From assembly GCA_039105265.1 (NCBI GenBank), contig JAPFFF010000483.1, forward strand, positions 1-21,793: a DNA stretch of 21,793 nucleotides. Direction: 5' to 3'. The notes under the pieces were generated by a model, which saw only the letters and a program-made list of their open reading frames with translations, was not told the origin of the DNA and did no database searches. The stretch comes from Tritrichomonas musculus (taxonomy: Eukaryota; Parabasalia; Tritrichomonadida; Tritrichomonadidae). Position 1 is the stretch's first letter. Each line of letters begins with the position of its first letter. Below are positions 1 to 8,707 of this stretch, piece after piece. The position numbers and the translations under genes were made by a program.

Positions 1-495
1 ATGAAGACCTTTAAGACCTCGAGATAGTGCCTCAACATTTGATGATGAAATTGAATCTGTTCTAAATCGTGAAATATAATCCCCTGTTAAAAAAACAAAG
101 TCTGGATGAATTTCATTATTAATTTTTGAAACAATTTTTTCGATTGTTTTCTCAGTAACGTATGGATAAGGCCATTGTAAATGAATGTCAGAAAGGTGAA
201 CAATTATTAGTGGATTTTTAAGACATGTTTTTCCTGGTATAGAAATCTCATCATAAGAATATTTCAAATTGAATGGTTCATAGCACATATAACAAAGAAG
301 AAGAATTAAAATAACATAAATGACAATGCAAGGCTTGGAAAGAAAGAAATCTTTTGTCAAGTATTGATAAAAATGAATAATAAGTCCAATAAAAATCGTA
401 GCTGATATTAATACAAGTGTTATTAAAATTCTCTTTCTTGTGTGCTCCTGTGATTCGAGAACTGGCACAAGGTGATTCCAAACAATTTCATTCAT
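1..495 (-). CDS. Membrane-anchored calcineurin-like metallophosphoesterase (TMPPE/YkuE type), 5' part
   Basis: An open frame of 165 codons runs from an ATG at 495 leftwards off the window edge, so only the N-terminal part is present. The start is the first ATG of the frame and lies 18 bases after the A of a TTCAAATAA promoter-like element. Two hydrophobic segments, about residues 23-43 and 56-72, suggest a membrane hairpin or anchor. The phosphoesterase domain begins near residue 95 with VHLSDIHLQW (D103 and H105, the first metal-binding D-x-H) followed by FLTGDYIS (G138-D139, the second metal-binding motif). The downstream GNH(D/E) and GH-x-H motifs would lie outside the window. In this superfamily these residues hold two metal ions that hydrolyse phosphomonoesters or diesters. 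The substrate cannot be told. The arrangement of N-terminal helices then LSDIH resembles bacterial YkuE-like and animal TMPPE proteins. It is divergent from the PAP2-like gene to the right. Confidence 0.85.
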   Translation of the reverse strand, partial: MNEIVWNHLVPVLESQEHTRKRILITLVLISATIFIGLIIHFYQYLTKDFFLSKPCIVIYVILILLLCYMCYEPFNLKYSYDEISIPGKTCLKNPLIIVHLSDIHLQWPYPYVTEKTIEKIVSKINNEIHPDFVFLTGDYISRFRTDSISSSNVEALSRGLKGLH

Positions 496-507
496 TATTT
501 GGTTTAG

Positions 508-516
508 TTATTTGAA
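508..516 (-). promoter_or_regulatory. Putative initiator-like element TTCAAATAA
   Basis: On the minus strand this 9-mer places the A of TCA 18 bases before the metallophosphoesterase ATG. It matches the TTCAAAAT-like element found in the same position before four other genes of the window. Function is inferred from position and recurrence only. Confidence 0.4.
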
Positions 517-1340
517 ATTTGAATTGCTTAGAAAAATCGAATACTATTGAAAATTCAAAAGTTGAAGAAAACAGAAACGTTTTGATATTTTTTTAATATT
601 ATATTATTATCATTAATAGATACAATATTATTATGACAAGATTCTATTATTTTTAAGAAATCAAATAATTTTTAAAGATATTTATGTTTTTTGATAAACC
701 AAACTCTTTCAGAATTAATAAGAAAAAGTTAGAATTAAAAAATTATTTTTTGGAGAAATATCTTTTAAAATAATTTAAATTTCATGTAAAAATATATCTA
801 AATTTGTTGCCAATTGCAATATAATCAATCCAAATATAATAATAAATTACAACAATATTTCCAGTTACCTAAAAACAATTAAATAATCACATAGTTGAAA
901 ATCTTTACCTGAAAATAATAGAATATATCTATTTACTTCAGTATACGATCATTTATTAATAGAAATCGTTGAAATACTTATGTACAAATAAAATATTTTG
1001 ATTCATTTTTATGAAACAACAAAAAAAGTCAAAAAAATAAAAGTAAATAACGAATAACAATTAAAAATAAAGCGATAAAAGAAAGGAAATTAGATTTTTA
1101 AAAAGATTTTAATCAATTCTATTCTAATTTTTCCAAGAGAAATGAAATATTATCTAAAAGATTGAAAAGGAAATGCAAGATAAACCAAAAAATGCATTTT
1201 TGCTTTAATAAATCATCCAAACCTATATTTTAAATTGAATGATTAACAACGGAATTTAATCCTTATCAAATTTGTATGAAAGGTTAATTTCTTAACTCAA
1301 TTTTATGAAAAATTGAATGGAAAGCAATATTTGAAATAAT
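517..1340. other. Divergent AT-rich spacer, no gene seen
   Basis: About 0.8 kb between the divergent genes 1 and 2. It is very AT-rich with stop codons in all frames. I see no terminal inverted repeats, no RNA gene and no long homopolymer. Both promoters must lie at its two ends. Confidence 0.6.
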
Positions 1341-1349
1341 ATCAAAATA
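1341..1349 (+). promoter_or_regulatory. Putative initiator-like element ATCAAAATA
   Basis: The A of TCA lies 17 bases before the ATG at 1361. It differs from the TTCAAAATA found before genes 3 and 4 only in its first base. Confidence 0.4.
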
Positions 1350-1360
1350 CATTTGATTTG

Positions 1361-2104
1361 ATGGCTTTCGTTATTGTTGATGGAATCATTTCAATTGCAA
1401 TTTTTATTATTGCTCTTGTTCTAAATCTTATTCATGTCGATCCGCTTTACATCTACCCAGAAACATTACCATCAGACGCCCCAAGGAGAAACGAGTTTTG
1501 CCAAGTCTGGCTTTTCTTTGTATTAATAGTTGTTATTCCACTCGCTATTATCGTCCTTCAATATGATTTTCGTAGACCAGACTTCACAATCTCAAACTTA
1601 TTATATCCTCTTATCTATTACCTTTTCACAGTTTCACTTGTTTCAATCATATGTAGCTCAGTTCATCTCCTAATTGGAACTCCTAGACCAGATTCAGTTG
1701 AACAATGCCGAACAGTTAATGTATCCTATTGGACATGTTCAACAGTTTTATCTAAATCTCAACTTGTTTCCCAATTTCACTCATTCCCATCAATAGAAGC
1801 AGCACTCGCTATGGCAAGCGCCGTATTTCTTGGCAATTTATTTGCTTCATATGGCAACTCTTTTTCAGAATTACTCTCAATAACAGTTAGATCAATTCCA
1901 TATCTTTGGGCTGTGATGGTTGGCTCCTTATCAATTGCACTCTCAATGTATAGAATCTCGGATGTTTTGGCGGGATTTTTAATTGGTTTCATAATCGCAT
2001 CTTGGGCATCATCAACAATCAATCATGAAGAAACAAGAAGGGGAAATAGAAAAAAAGCTGATTCTGATTCGGGAGTTGGAGCCTATGAAAAACCAAATAT
2101 TTAA
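1361..2104 (+). CDS. PAP2-superfamily (lipid phosphate phosphatase-like) membrane protein, probable pseudoenzyme
   Basis: A 247-residue polytopic membrane protein. The first ATG at 1361 is used, because the codon before it is TTG. Six hydrophobic stretches at about 4-25, 48-67, 80-106, 145-163, 178-195 and 200-217 fit the six-helix lipid phosphate phosphatase fold. The family's three catalytic motifs are recognisable but eroded. Motif 1 (KX6RP) reads HLLIGTPRPD (102-111), keeping R109-P110 but with H in place of the lysine. Motif 2 (PSGH) reads HSFPSIEA (140-147), losing the glycine and the catalytic histidine. Motif 3 (SRX5HX3D) reads SMYRISDVLAG (195-205), keeping the final D201 and the typical DVLAG but lacking the nucleophilic histidine. 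Active members dephosphorylate phosphatidic acid and related lipids; this one probably cannot. It may bind lipid or act as a scaffold, as proposed for animal LPPR/PRG proteins. The tail (220-247) is charged and cytosolic in the LPP topology. Confidence 0.8.
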   Translation: MAFVIVDGIISIAIFIIALVLNLIHVDPLYIYPETLPSDAPRRNEFCQVWLFFVLIVVIPLAIIVLQYDFRRPDFTISNLLYPLIYYLFTVSLVSIICSSVHLLIGTPRPDSVEQCRTVNVSYWTCSTVLSKSQLVSQFHSFPSIEAALAMASAVFLGNLFASYGNSFSELLSITVRSIPYLWAVMVGSLSIALSMYRISDVLAGFLIGFIIASWASSTINHEETRRGNRKKADSDSGVGAYEKPNI

Positions 2105-2584
2105 ATATTTAAAAAGAATTTGTTTTTTTTTTTTTTCCTTCTCTCTCTTTTCGTAATAAAACATCATTTTATAAACGTAAGATTTTCAGAAACTATTGCT
2201 TTTGATCAATTTCTTTCAAGTCGATTTCATGATATTCGTTAAGAGTTAATATATCTTTTGTTAACTAATTGTAGTTCAAATTAATAAACGTTCTTAATAC
2301 AAGATCGAAAAAAGATATAAATGATCGTTTTTTTTTTTCATATTTTTATTAATATATAGTATTTATAACAAAAAAAATTAATTTTTAACAATATAATAAA
2401 TATACTTTTATAAGTAATTAATGATTTAATAAAGTTATTCCTTGAGAAATGTGATTTATTAAAAATAAAAAATATAAAATAGACTAATTCAAAAAGATAT
2501 TCTTTTTCAGAGTTTCTTCACTAATAATTCAAGTCAATTCTATATATCATTTCACCTTTAATAAGTGAAAATATATTCGTCTTA
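2105..2584. other. Spacer between PAP2-like gene and gene 3
   Basis: About 0.5 kb of AT-rich sequence with short T runs (after 2120 and near 2328) and no open frame. It holds the 3' end of the PAP2-like transcript and the promoter of the next gene. A TCATTT at 2547 matches the classical trichomonad initiator consensus but lies 60 bases from the ATG. Confidence 0.5.
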
Positions 2585-2593
2585 TTCAAAATA
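2585..2593 (+). promoter_or_regulatory. Putative initiator-like element TTCAAAATA
   Basis: The A of TCA lies 21 bases before the ATG at 2609. The 9-mer is identical to the one before gene 4. Confidence 0.4.
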
Positions 2594-2608
2594 AATTATC
2601 TATATAAA

Positions 2609-5600
2609 ATGTCATCACTTCTTTTCGCTGCTAGCTCAAACGAAATTTATGATGTACACTATCGCAAAGTTAATAGGCCAGTTGGATTTATTCAAGGATT
2701 TCCTCAAATTCCATTATCATCTATTTCAATTGCACCAAAAACTTCAGTCGGCGGTCCAAGACGAAATTCTCTAACCAACACAGGCATAAATTTAAATTCT
2801 TCATTTAATAATACCTCGTTACATCATGCAAATGCTCTAACTTACGAATATGAAGATCTAAATAAAGAAAAAGAGCAGTATTCTAAAGACCTTCAAAATT
2901 GGAAAAAAGCAATATATGAAAATAGATCCGAAATTTTTTTTATTTTTCCTCTTCCAATTTCACTTTTGGTAAACCTTCCAACATATACATCGAAAACATT
3001 AATTAAACCACGCGCACAAAAAATTAATTATAATCAAAGAGCTCCTTTACCAATGACTTATTTATCACTATTTAACACTTTCAATCAAACATCTACGCTA
3101 AATATATTAAATGAAAGACCAAAATCGCCCAAATTGATATCTCCTGATAAAATAGAAAAAAATGATGAAGAAGAAGACGAAGATCAATTCAAAGAGTATT
3201 CGGAGCCTAATTCAGGATCAGATTCAGAACAAAATAATGATCATCAATCTAATTTTGTAAATAATATTGATTATATTAAAGATATTGAAATACCAGGTCC
3301 AGACTATAACAGCAAATTTACAAACAGCAAAAATAGTTTAGAATATATTAAAGTTAATGACTTTTGTATAGAAAAACCTAGATTTGGAACCAAATTAATA
3401 CCACAAGAACCGTTTCCAGAATTTTTTGAAGATTACGATGACTTCAGAGATTCGCTAAAATCATGGGCGAAAGTTGAAGAGGTCACAGATGACGAATGCC
3501 AGCATCCTTCTTCATTCTGGGATGCTTTAAACGGTCGCAACAGATTAGATAATCAAAATGAAGAAGAAGAAGAAGAGCAAACAGAAACGGAAACAGACAA
3601 ACCAAATAAAACGAGCAAACCTAAACAGAAAAAAAATATTTTGAAGAAGCCAGAAAGGAAGGCCAAAACGAAAATTTTTACATCTGTTCTTTTTAACTAC
3701 CTAAAAAATCCAACGGCAAGCATGCATAACACTCAAAACAAAACAGAAGAAGAAGACGAGGGCAATGGCTATAAAAATGCAGAAACAGATGATGATAATT
3801 CGGAATATGATAAATCAGATAGTAATTCAATTTTGAAACAAGACAATGAGACACCAGGAAAAAGAACCAAAAATGTCACTTTTCATAACTCTCTCTTTGA
3901 AGACGAGCAAGCATTAATGTTTAAAGAAGCATTGACAGCTTTATTTAGTCTTATAAATAAAGCTGGTGTAAAACGGCATCATCAAAATCTTCCCAGTGTT
4001 CCTAATGCACAGATCATTATTAACGAATTCAAAGCCGGTAGTCCACATTGCCATGACTACTCATCCGCCATTAAAGAAGTTTCCAACTACAAAGACATCA
4101 ACATTAAAAACTACCCGGAATTGGGCCAAGAACCGATCATGAAGTATTCCTTGTCAGTCCAGGACAACATCAGGTATGAGCTTTTGTCCGTTACTGAGTC
4201 ACACGTGCACCGATATGATGTTTTCAGGCTCTTTTTGAATGCGCTTGTTGGTTTAAACCGTTACACAATGGAGATGGTCATCATGTTCATGGCATTTCCG
4301 CAAATCACGTCAAACGTCGCTGACTTATTCAAGTGCTTCGGCAATCTGACACACTTCAACACACAAAAGTTTGTCGGTTTCAATGGCCGAATGAGCGGAT
4401 CATTCAATAACTTGTGCCAGTTCTTGTTCGAGGCGCAGATGCTTGATGCAATTGAGCGTTTCTTTCGGAAAAATGAAAAAGTTTATCATAAAAACAATCC
4501 GAAGTTTTCAAGCTCATTGAAAAAGATGTACAGTTCACTTAAAGACCAAAGAAAAACCGTTTTGGAAAGCGCAACAAAAACTTTATTTGAACGTTATAAA
4601 GAAATTGAAGAAGATTTTAATTTACTTGATGATTATGAATGCAAAAAAGAAGAAGTTGAAGATGATGAAGAAGATATTTTCTTAAAAATAAAAATTTTTG
4701 AATCACCACTTTTTGAATGTCCCACAAAAAGTGAAGAAATTGAGGGTGACACAAAAGTTCATCCACCATTGATTTTCGCTGTTGTCCATCTTCTTCTCAA
4801 TTACTTGCCGAAAGAAGCCATTCAATTTTTTGACAAGTGCAAGCTCCACTTTTTGAATTGGCTCTTATTATTGAATTTCAATGAAAGGTACCACCTCGGC
4901 CAGATATGCGCGCACATTCTCTGCCTGGCAGCGCAAGACATGACTTTTCCTCAGGCGATTAAGATGGAGTTTCTAGAGCTGACGAGTTTGAAGAACGACA
5001 ACTTTGCGACACGATTTGCGTTTCCACCAATTTGTCATTTGTTCTGCCAGTTGCTGACAATTGACACCAAGACGGTTTTGCCAGCCGATAGGGTGACCTT
5101 ACTATTTGCGAGCACATTGAAATTGATTGAAGTTCAGTATGATTGCGCGATCACTCTTCTTGAGTCATTGTGCAAGATTTTCAAGCGACGCCTGAAGAAG
5201 AAAGACTCAGACTACATCAACGTATTCGACATGTTCTTTGATTCGCTAGTAGTTCCGTTTATAGTTGGCAAGTTCTCGAATGAGTACATTGAAGAACGGT
5301 TGCTATCGTCGATTTTTAATCTGTTTCCTTACATCGACGGCGATCATCAAGAGTCGACTTTCCGGCAAGTTTTCATTCCAAAGTTTGTCAGTTCCGATTG
5401 CGACAAGTCGAATGTCGCCTGGAAAGTTTTCCGCAAGCATCCCTCGCACGCTTCGAAATTCAACTCAAGCAAGTCGTTGATCAACGCAATTTCGCAGTAC
5501 ATTCAAGACACGCATGAAAAGCAAATAACCGCCAAAAGACATAGAATTTCTACAATCAAGCCAACTTTGCATCGTGAGTCGTCAGCGCTTTCCAAGTCTT

Positions 5601-6058
5601 CTCATCGAAATAGTCCTTTAATTGCCCCTTCTTCGTCTTCTTCAATTCTCGAAACCGGCCCGAATCAACCGACACCTTCTATTCAATTTCAGCCTATCGT
5701 CGTCTCTTCTTCAGCATCTCATCAGATGCTGCCGCCTTTGGCATCGAATTCGAGCTCGCCTCTTTCGCCGCTCGTCGAGCTGTCTCCAAGTGAGCGTGAG
5801 GAAAAAGTGAAAACTGAGTTGTTGAGGAAAAATTTGTCTATTGTCTCAAAAATGCATCTGCTGCTGTTCATTTGCGGTTACTCGGAATTTAAGAAAAGTG
5901 ACAGATATTATAAATCTATGAGAATTAACCAGGCAGCCGAAACTAACGCACTCTTGGACGACGTAAAAGATGCAATTAATAAGAGAATCCCTGAGATTTA
6001 TAAATTTAAAAATCTCGCTAAGTCTGTAATGATCGCTTATAGAATTAATAACTTTTGA
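2609..6058 (+). CDS. Large protein of unknown family with PP1-docking-like motifs and a helical core
   Basis: An intact 1149-codon frame starts at the first ATG, 21 bases after an initiator-like element. I do not recognise the family. Residues 1-180 are polar and open with a hydrophobic MSSLLFAASS that looks too short for a signal peptide. Residues 184-212 are acidic and Asn-rich. Residues 317-332 are Glu-rich, followed by a basic nuclear-localisation-like patch (KPKQKKNILKKPERKAKTK, about 337-355). At 407-410 there is SILK and at 421-425 KNVTF, with basic residues before and acidic ones after. This pair matches the SILK and RVxF docking motifs of protein phosphatase 1 regulators. From about 435 to 620 and 720 to 970 the protein is predicted helical with regular leucines, resembling an alpha-solenoid but without a recognisable HEAT or ARM signature. 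Residues 975-1065 are Ser/Pro-rich with several SP sites, and the last 80 residues are helical again. The two core blocks use visibly GC-richer codons than the rest. A PP1-targeting subunit or scaffold is an inference. Confidence 0.85.
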   Translation: MSSLLFAASSNEIYDVHYRKVNRPVGFIQGFPQIPLSSISIAPKTSVGGPRRNSLTNTGINLNSSFNNTSLHHANALTYEYEDLNKEKEQYSKDLQNWKKAIYENRSEIFFIFPLPISLLVNLPTYTSKTLIKPRAQKINYNQRAPLPMTYLSLFNTFNQTSTLNILNERPKSPKLISPDKIEKNDEEEDEDQFKEYSEPNSGSDSEQNNDHQSNFVNNIDYIKDIEIPGPDYNSKFTNSKNSLEYIKVNDFCIEKPRFGTKLIPQEPFPEFFEDYDDFRDSLKSWAKVEEVTDDECQHPSSFWDALNGRNRLDNQNEEEEEEQTETETDKPNKTSKPKQKKNILKKPERKAKTKIFTSVLFNYLKNPTASMHNTQNKTEEEDEGNGYKNAETDDDNSEYDKSDSNSILKQDNETPGKRTKNVTFHNSLFEDEQALMFKEALTALFSLINKAGVKRHHQNLPSVPNAQIIINEFKAGSPHCHDYSSAIKEVSNYKDINIKNYPELGQEPIMKYSLSVQDNIRYELLSVTESHVHRYDVFRLFLNALVGLNRYTMEMVIMFMAFPQITSNVADLFKCFGNLTHFNTQKFVGFNGRMSGSFNNLCQFLFEAQMLDAIERFFRKNEKVYHKNNPKFSSSLKKMYSSLKDQRKTVLESATKTLFERYKEIEEDFNLLDDYECKKEEVEDDEEDIFLKIKIFESPLFECPTKSEEIEGDTKVHPPLIFAVVHLLLNYLPKEAIQFFDKCKLHFLNWLLLLNFNERYHLGQICAHILCLAAQDMTFPQAIKMEFLELTSLKNDNFATRFAFPPICHLFCQLLTIDTKTVLPADRVTLLFASTLKLIEVQYDCAITLLESLCKIFKRRLKKKDSDYINVFDMFFDSLVVPFIVGKFSNEYIEERLLSSIFNLFPYIDGDHQESTFRQVFIPKFVSSDCDKSNVAWKVFRKHPSHASKFNSSKSLINAISQYIQDTHEKQITAKRHRISTIKPTLHRESSALSKSSHRNSPLIAPSSSSSILETGPNQPTPSIQFQPIVVSSSASHQMLPPLASNSSSPLSPLVELSPSEREEKVKTELLRKNLSIVSKMHLLLFICGYSEFKKSDRYYKSMRINQAAETNALLDDVKDAINKRIPEIYKFKNLAKSVMIAYRINNF

Positions 6059-6815
6059 TGAAAAAAAAAATGTTTTTTGTTTATTTGTTTAATTAAAATT
6101 CGGTTCTGTTTGCTAATTTTTTTTTTTTTTTTTTTTTTTACATTTGTATATTATTTTTATTATATTAAAATATTAATAGTGTATTATCATTAGCCTTTAC
6201 TTTTTTCACATCACAAATTCATTAACGTAATTTTTTAACGTTTATATTCTTAAATCCTATTTTGGTTGTTGTATTTGCACGTTTTTGGTAAAAATATCAA
6301 GTTTTCAAATTAAACTTTATTAAAAAAATCATTGAACAGATAAAATTAAAATTTTGAGGCACTTTAGTTATATTTTATATAATCGCTTTTTAGTATTGGT
6401 TTTATATGTTAAAAAGGAATTAAAAGTTTATAAAACAATATTATAATAGTAAATAATCTAGAAATCTTGAGTAATGTGAATTGGTTTGCTCACAGAGTGA
6501 TTATATGCTTTTTATAAAATGGTCAATCATTTCACCTTTGCCAAAAATGATTTTTTAAAATAGCATTTTACTTTTACAAAAATGGTTTTATTAAATAATT
6601 TAATTGATATTTTATTTATTCACAAAAAATTATTTAGTATATTATCTTTTTTCAGAGATATGATTATTTTATGTATTTAATATTTTCAATAAAAAATACA
6701 TTGTACAAACCTTGTATTTTTTCTATCGTTCTTTGTAGAACAAGGTTGGTACAAAAAGTGAAGTCTAATTATCATAGATGCTTTTGATTGTTTTTATTCT
6801 TTATTTCAAGATTTT
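6059..6815. other. AT-rich spacer downstream of gene 3
   Basis: No gene is seen. It contains a pure T run at 6117-6139 just after gene 3. A GC-slightly-richer patch at about 6705-6770 has a short inverted motif (ACAAACCTTGTATT and GAACAAGGTTGGT) that could form a weak hairpin. Confidence 0.5.
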
Positions 6816-6836
6816 ATATATATATATATATATATA
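6816..6836. repeat. (TA)n microsatellite at left flank of the 989-bp element
   Basis: Pure alternating TA immediately left of the element. A matching (TA)n tract follows its right end at 7833-7852. The element therefore sits in, or duplicated, a TA repeat. Confidence 0.8.
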
Positions 6837-7420
6837 TTAAAGTGCGGAATTTTTATCCTTTGGATAAAATTTTTTTTTAGTATTCATTGAAATAGAGAAG
6901 TTTTTTGAATGTACATTCGATTAAACTTGTAAAAAAATTAGATTTAATGTAAATATATATTTAATTTAAGAAGATATTAAAAAAAAAAAAAAAAAAAATA
7001 AAAAAATTCAATATATTAATAACTTTAATTTGAAATAACTTATATCTCAAAAAGTTATTTGTTTTATTCGTCAGCCATTCAAATATGACCGATATATTGA
7101 ATTTGCAAAACATAAAAAAGTTTTAGAATTCAAAAAAATTTGATCATATATTGAAATTATTCTAAGAAAAAAGTCAAATTTCTTGATGGTAATATGAAAG
7201 AATGATTTTTTAAAAAGCAAAATCTTATATTTTCCTAATGTTTATTATATATTTCAGGTGGTTTAATAAAAGCTTGTTTTTTAAGGAAAAATCATTTTAT
7301 TTTCAAAATATCTTCTAAAAACAAAAGCAAATTCATTTCACTATGAATACAACATCGAAAACCGGCTTATTTTTTTTATTTTTTAAAAAAAATAATAATA
7401 TTCTTTTTTTTTCAAAAATA

Positions 7421-7700
7421 TAGTGGTGAGAAAAATATGTATACATATTGAATTATATGTATACGTTATGTTTCTCTTTAAGAAATTAATTACTTTTTAT
7501 TTTTTACTTTGAAATTATATCTTATTTCTTAATTTAATATAATTATTAAATGTAAAAAGATTTTGGTCAAAAATTAAATGAGATATTTTTGAATTTTTCA
7601 AATTAAATTATATTCAATTTTTTGAATTAACAGCCATATAACAATTGAAAATCAGGCGTATACATATTTTTCAAAGGTATACATATTATTCCGACCACTA
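7421..7700. mobile_element. 280-bp nested miniature element, Tc1/mariner type
   Basis: The ends form an imperfect inverted repeat of about 45 bp. The left begins TAGTGGTGAGAAAAATATGT and the right, reverse-complemented, begins TAGTGGTCGGAATAATATGT. Each arm holds two copies of ATATGTATAC about 20 bp apart, like the duplicated transposase-binding sites of Tc1-like elements. A TA dinucleotide flanks each end (7419-7420 and 7701-7702), the expected Tc1/mariner target duplication. The ~190-bp interior has no coding capacity. It lies inside the 989-bp element, so it inserted later. Confidence 0.7.
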
Positions 7701-7770
7701 TATAGTTATTTTTTTTACTTTTAATATAATACGCAAGCTAAAAGCAGTCTTTTTAAGCAGTCACTTTTTT

Positions 7771-7800
7771 TGGATAATTTTGGATAATTTTGGATAATTT
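7771..7800. repeat. Three tandem copies of TGGATAATTT
   Basis: Perfect 10-bp units repeated three times just inside the right terminal repeat of the 989-bp element. This is a typical place for subterminal transposase-binding repeats, though that role is inferred. Confidence 0.85.
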
Positions 7801-7935
7801 TTTTGACCTAAGGATAAAAATTCCGCACTTAATATATATATATATATATATAAATTATTTTTCCTTGTCTAATGACAATTTATATGAATCAAATAAATGA
7901 TTGGATTGTTTTTTTTTTTTTTTTTTTTTTTTTTT

Positions 7936-8343
7936 GAGATATTTTTTGCCTCTAACGGTTAAGGTCAATATTGACCATGTATCGTACTTCAGAAAAAATC
8001 GGCTACTCATGGTTTTTTTTACGGAAATTTCAAAAGAATCATTTTTATTAAAAAGCAGCTCTAGATAAAATTTCTTCCATCCCGAGTAAGTTATTCGTAA
8101 TTAGCATCTCATTGTAGTAATTATTAAACCAATTTTTTCTTTTTTTGGTAAAAAAAATATTAATCAATAATATTATAGATATCTCTTTATAAAAAAATAT
8201 ATAAGATTCTCTTCACATATTCGTGCCTATGATTTTTTTCACAAAAGTGCAAAAAAGTTCTAGCCGATTTTTTCTGAAGTACGATACAGGGTCAATATTG
8301 ACCTTAACCGTTGGGGCAAAAGAGATTGGGGCCAAAAATATCT

Positions 8344-8345
<2 letters not shown>
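7936..8345. mobile_element. 410-bp miniature inverted-repeat element inserted in a poly-T tract
   Basis: The left arm 7936-8004 (from GAGATATTTTTTGCC to AAAAAATCGGCT) pairs with the right arm 8262-8345. The central ~50 bp are nearly identical (AACGGTTAAGGTCAATATTG continuing to ATCGGCT). The right arm carries about 15 extra bases near its end. Each arm contains the 14-bp palindrome GGTCAATATTGACC (7963-7976 and 8290-8303). Weaker inverted similarity continues inward to about 8042 and 8230. The interior is AT-rich and non-coding. The element is bounded by T27 (7909-7935) and T29 (8346-8374) in the same orientation, so it entered a poly-T tract or duplicated it. No transposase is encoded and the superfamily is not assignable. 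Confidence 0.75.

Positions 8346-8374
<29 letters not shown>
8346..8374. repeat. Pure T29 homopolymer
   Basis: Uninterrupted T run directly at the right end of the 410-bp element; a T27 run lies at its left end. Confidence 0.9.
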
Positions 8375-8376
<2 letters not shown>

Positions 8377-8700
8377 CTATTATATGAGAATTCTTGCTTC
8401 GTTAATCTCTCTTTTACAGGAAAAAAAATGAGTTCAAAAAAATTTAATGAATAATGTTTTATTTGATAATAGTAAATTAAATATATATGTTTAACAATGA
8501 TTTTGCTAAAAAATATAGAGTAGATCTATAGAATGTTAGAACTCATGAATTGGGTAAATTGGAAAAAAAAGCAAAGGAAGAGATTTAGAAAAATGAGGAA
8601 AAAAAATTCTTTAATTCAATTGAGTTTTTATTCAATTCATTTTTTTTTTTTTTTTTTTTTTTCTGAGATAGCTTCAAATTATTTATTCAATTATTTAAAA
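8375..8700. other. Spacer between the 410-bp element and the gene 4 hairpins
   Basis: AT-rich with no gene. It contains another pure T run at 8640-8662 and otherwise nothing recognisable. Confidence 0.5.
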
Positions 8701-8707
8701 AAATAAA

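Larger units (their letters stand above)
6841..7829. mobile_element. 989-bp non-autonomous DNA element with perfect 19-bp terminal inverted repeats
   Basis: The left end AGTGCGGAATTTTTATCCT (6841-6859) is the exact reverse complement of the right end at 7811-7829. TAA flanks both sides (6838-6840 and 7830-7832), which would be a 3-bp target duplication, though the TA-rich setting makes this ambiguous. The inside has no open frame for a transposase, so the element would be a non-autonomous or decayed derivative. It carries a subterminal triple repeat of TGGATAATTT at 7771-7800; a single TGGATAAAAT lies in the left end at 6861-6870. It also contains a nested 280-bp element at 7421-7700. If the nested insert is removed the host element is about 0.7 kb. 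TSD-based superfamily assignment (PIF/Harbinger-like TWA versus TA-type) is uncertain. Confidence 0.75.

Noticed and set aside
278-481. 67-residue minus-strand open frame
   Set aside because: Overlaps the metallophosphoesterase in another frame; the other frame carries the LSDIH and LTGD motifs.
1358-1360. Earlier start one codon upstream in the PAP2-like gene
   Set aside because: The codon is TTG; nuclear eukaryotic genes start at ATG, which follows immediately.
1777-2022. Minus-strand open frame opposite the PAP2-like gene
   Set aside because: Antisense shadow of a hydrophobic coding region, with no motif and no promoter-like element.
2547-2552. TCATTT as the initiator of gene 3
   Set aside because: It fits the classical consensus but would give a leader of about 60 bases, while TTCAAAATA lies at the spacing shared with other genes. 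It is kept only as an alternative.
6841-7829. Reading the 989-bp element as a solo LTR
   Set aside because: The ends are inverted repeats without TG...CA termini and there is no direct 4-6 bp duplication; it fits a DNA transposon derivative.
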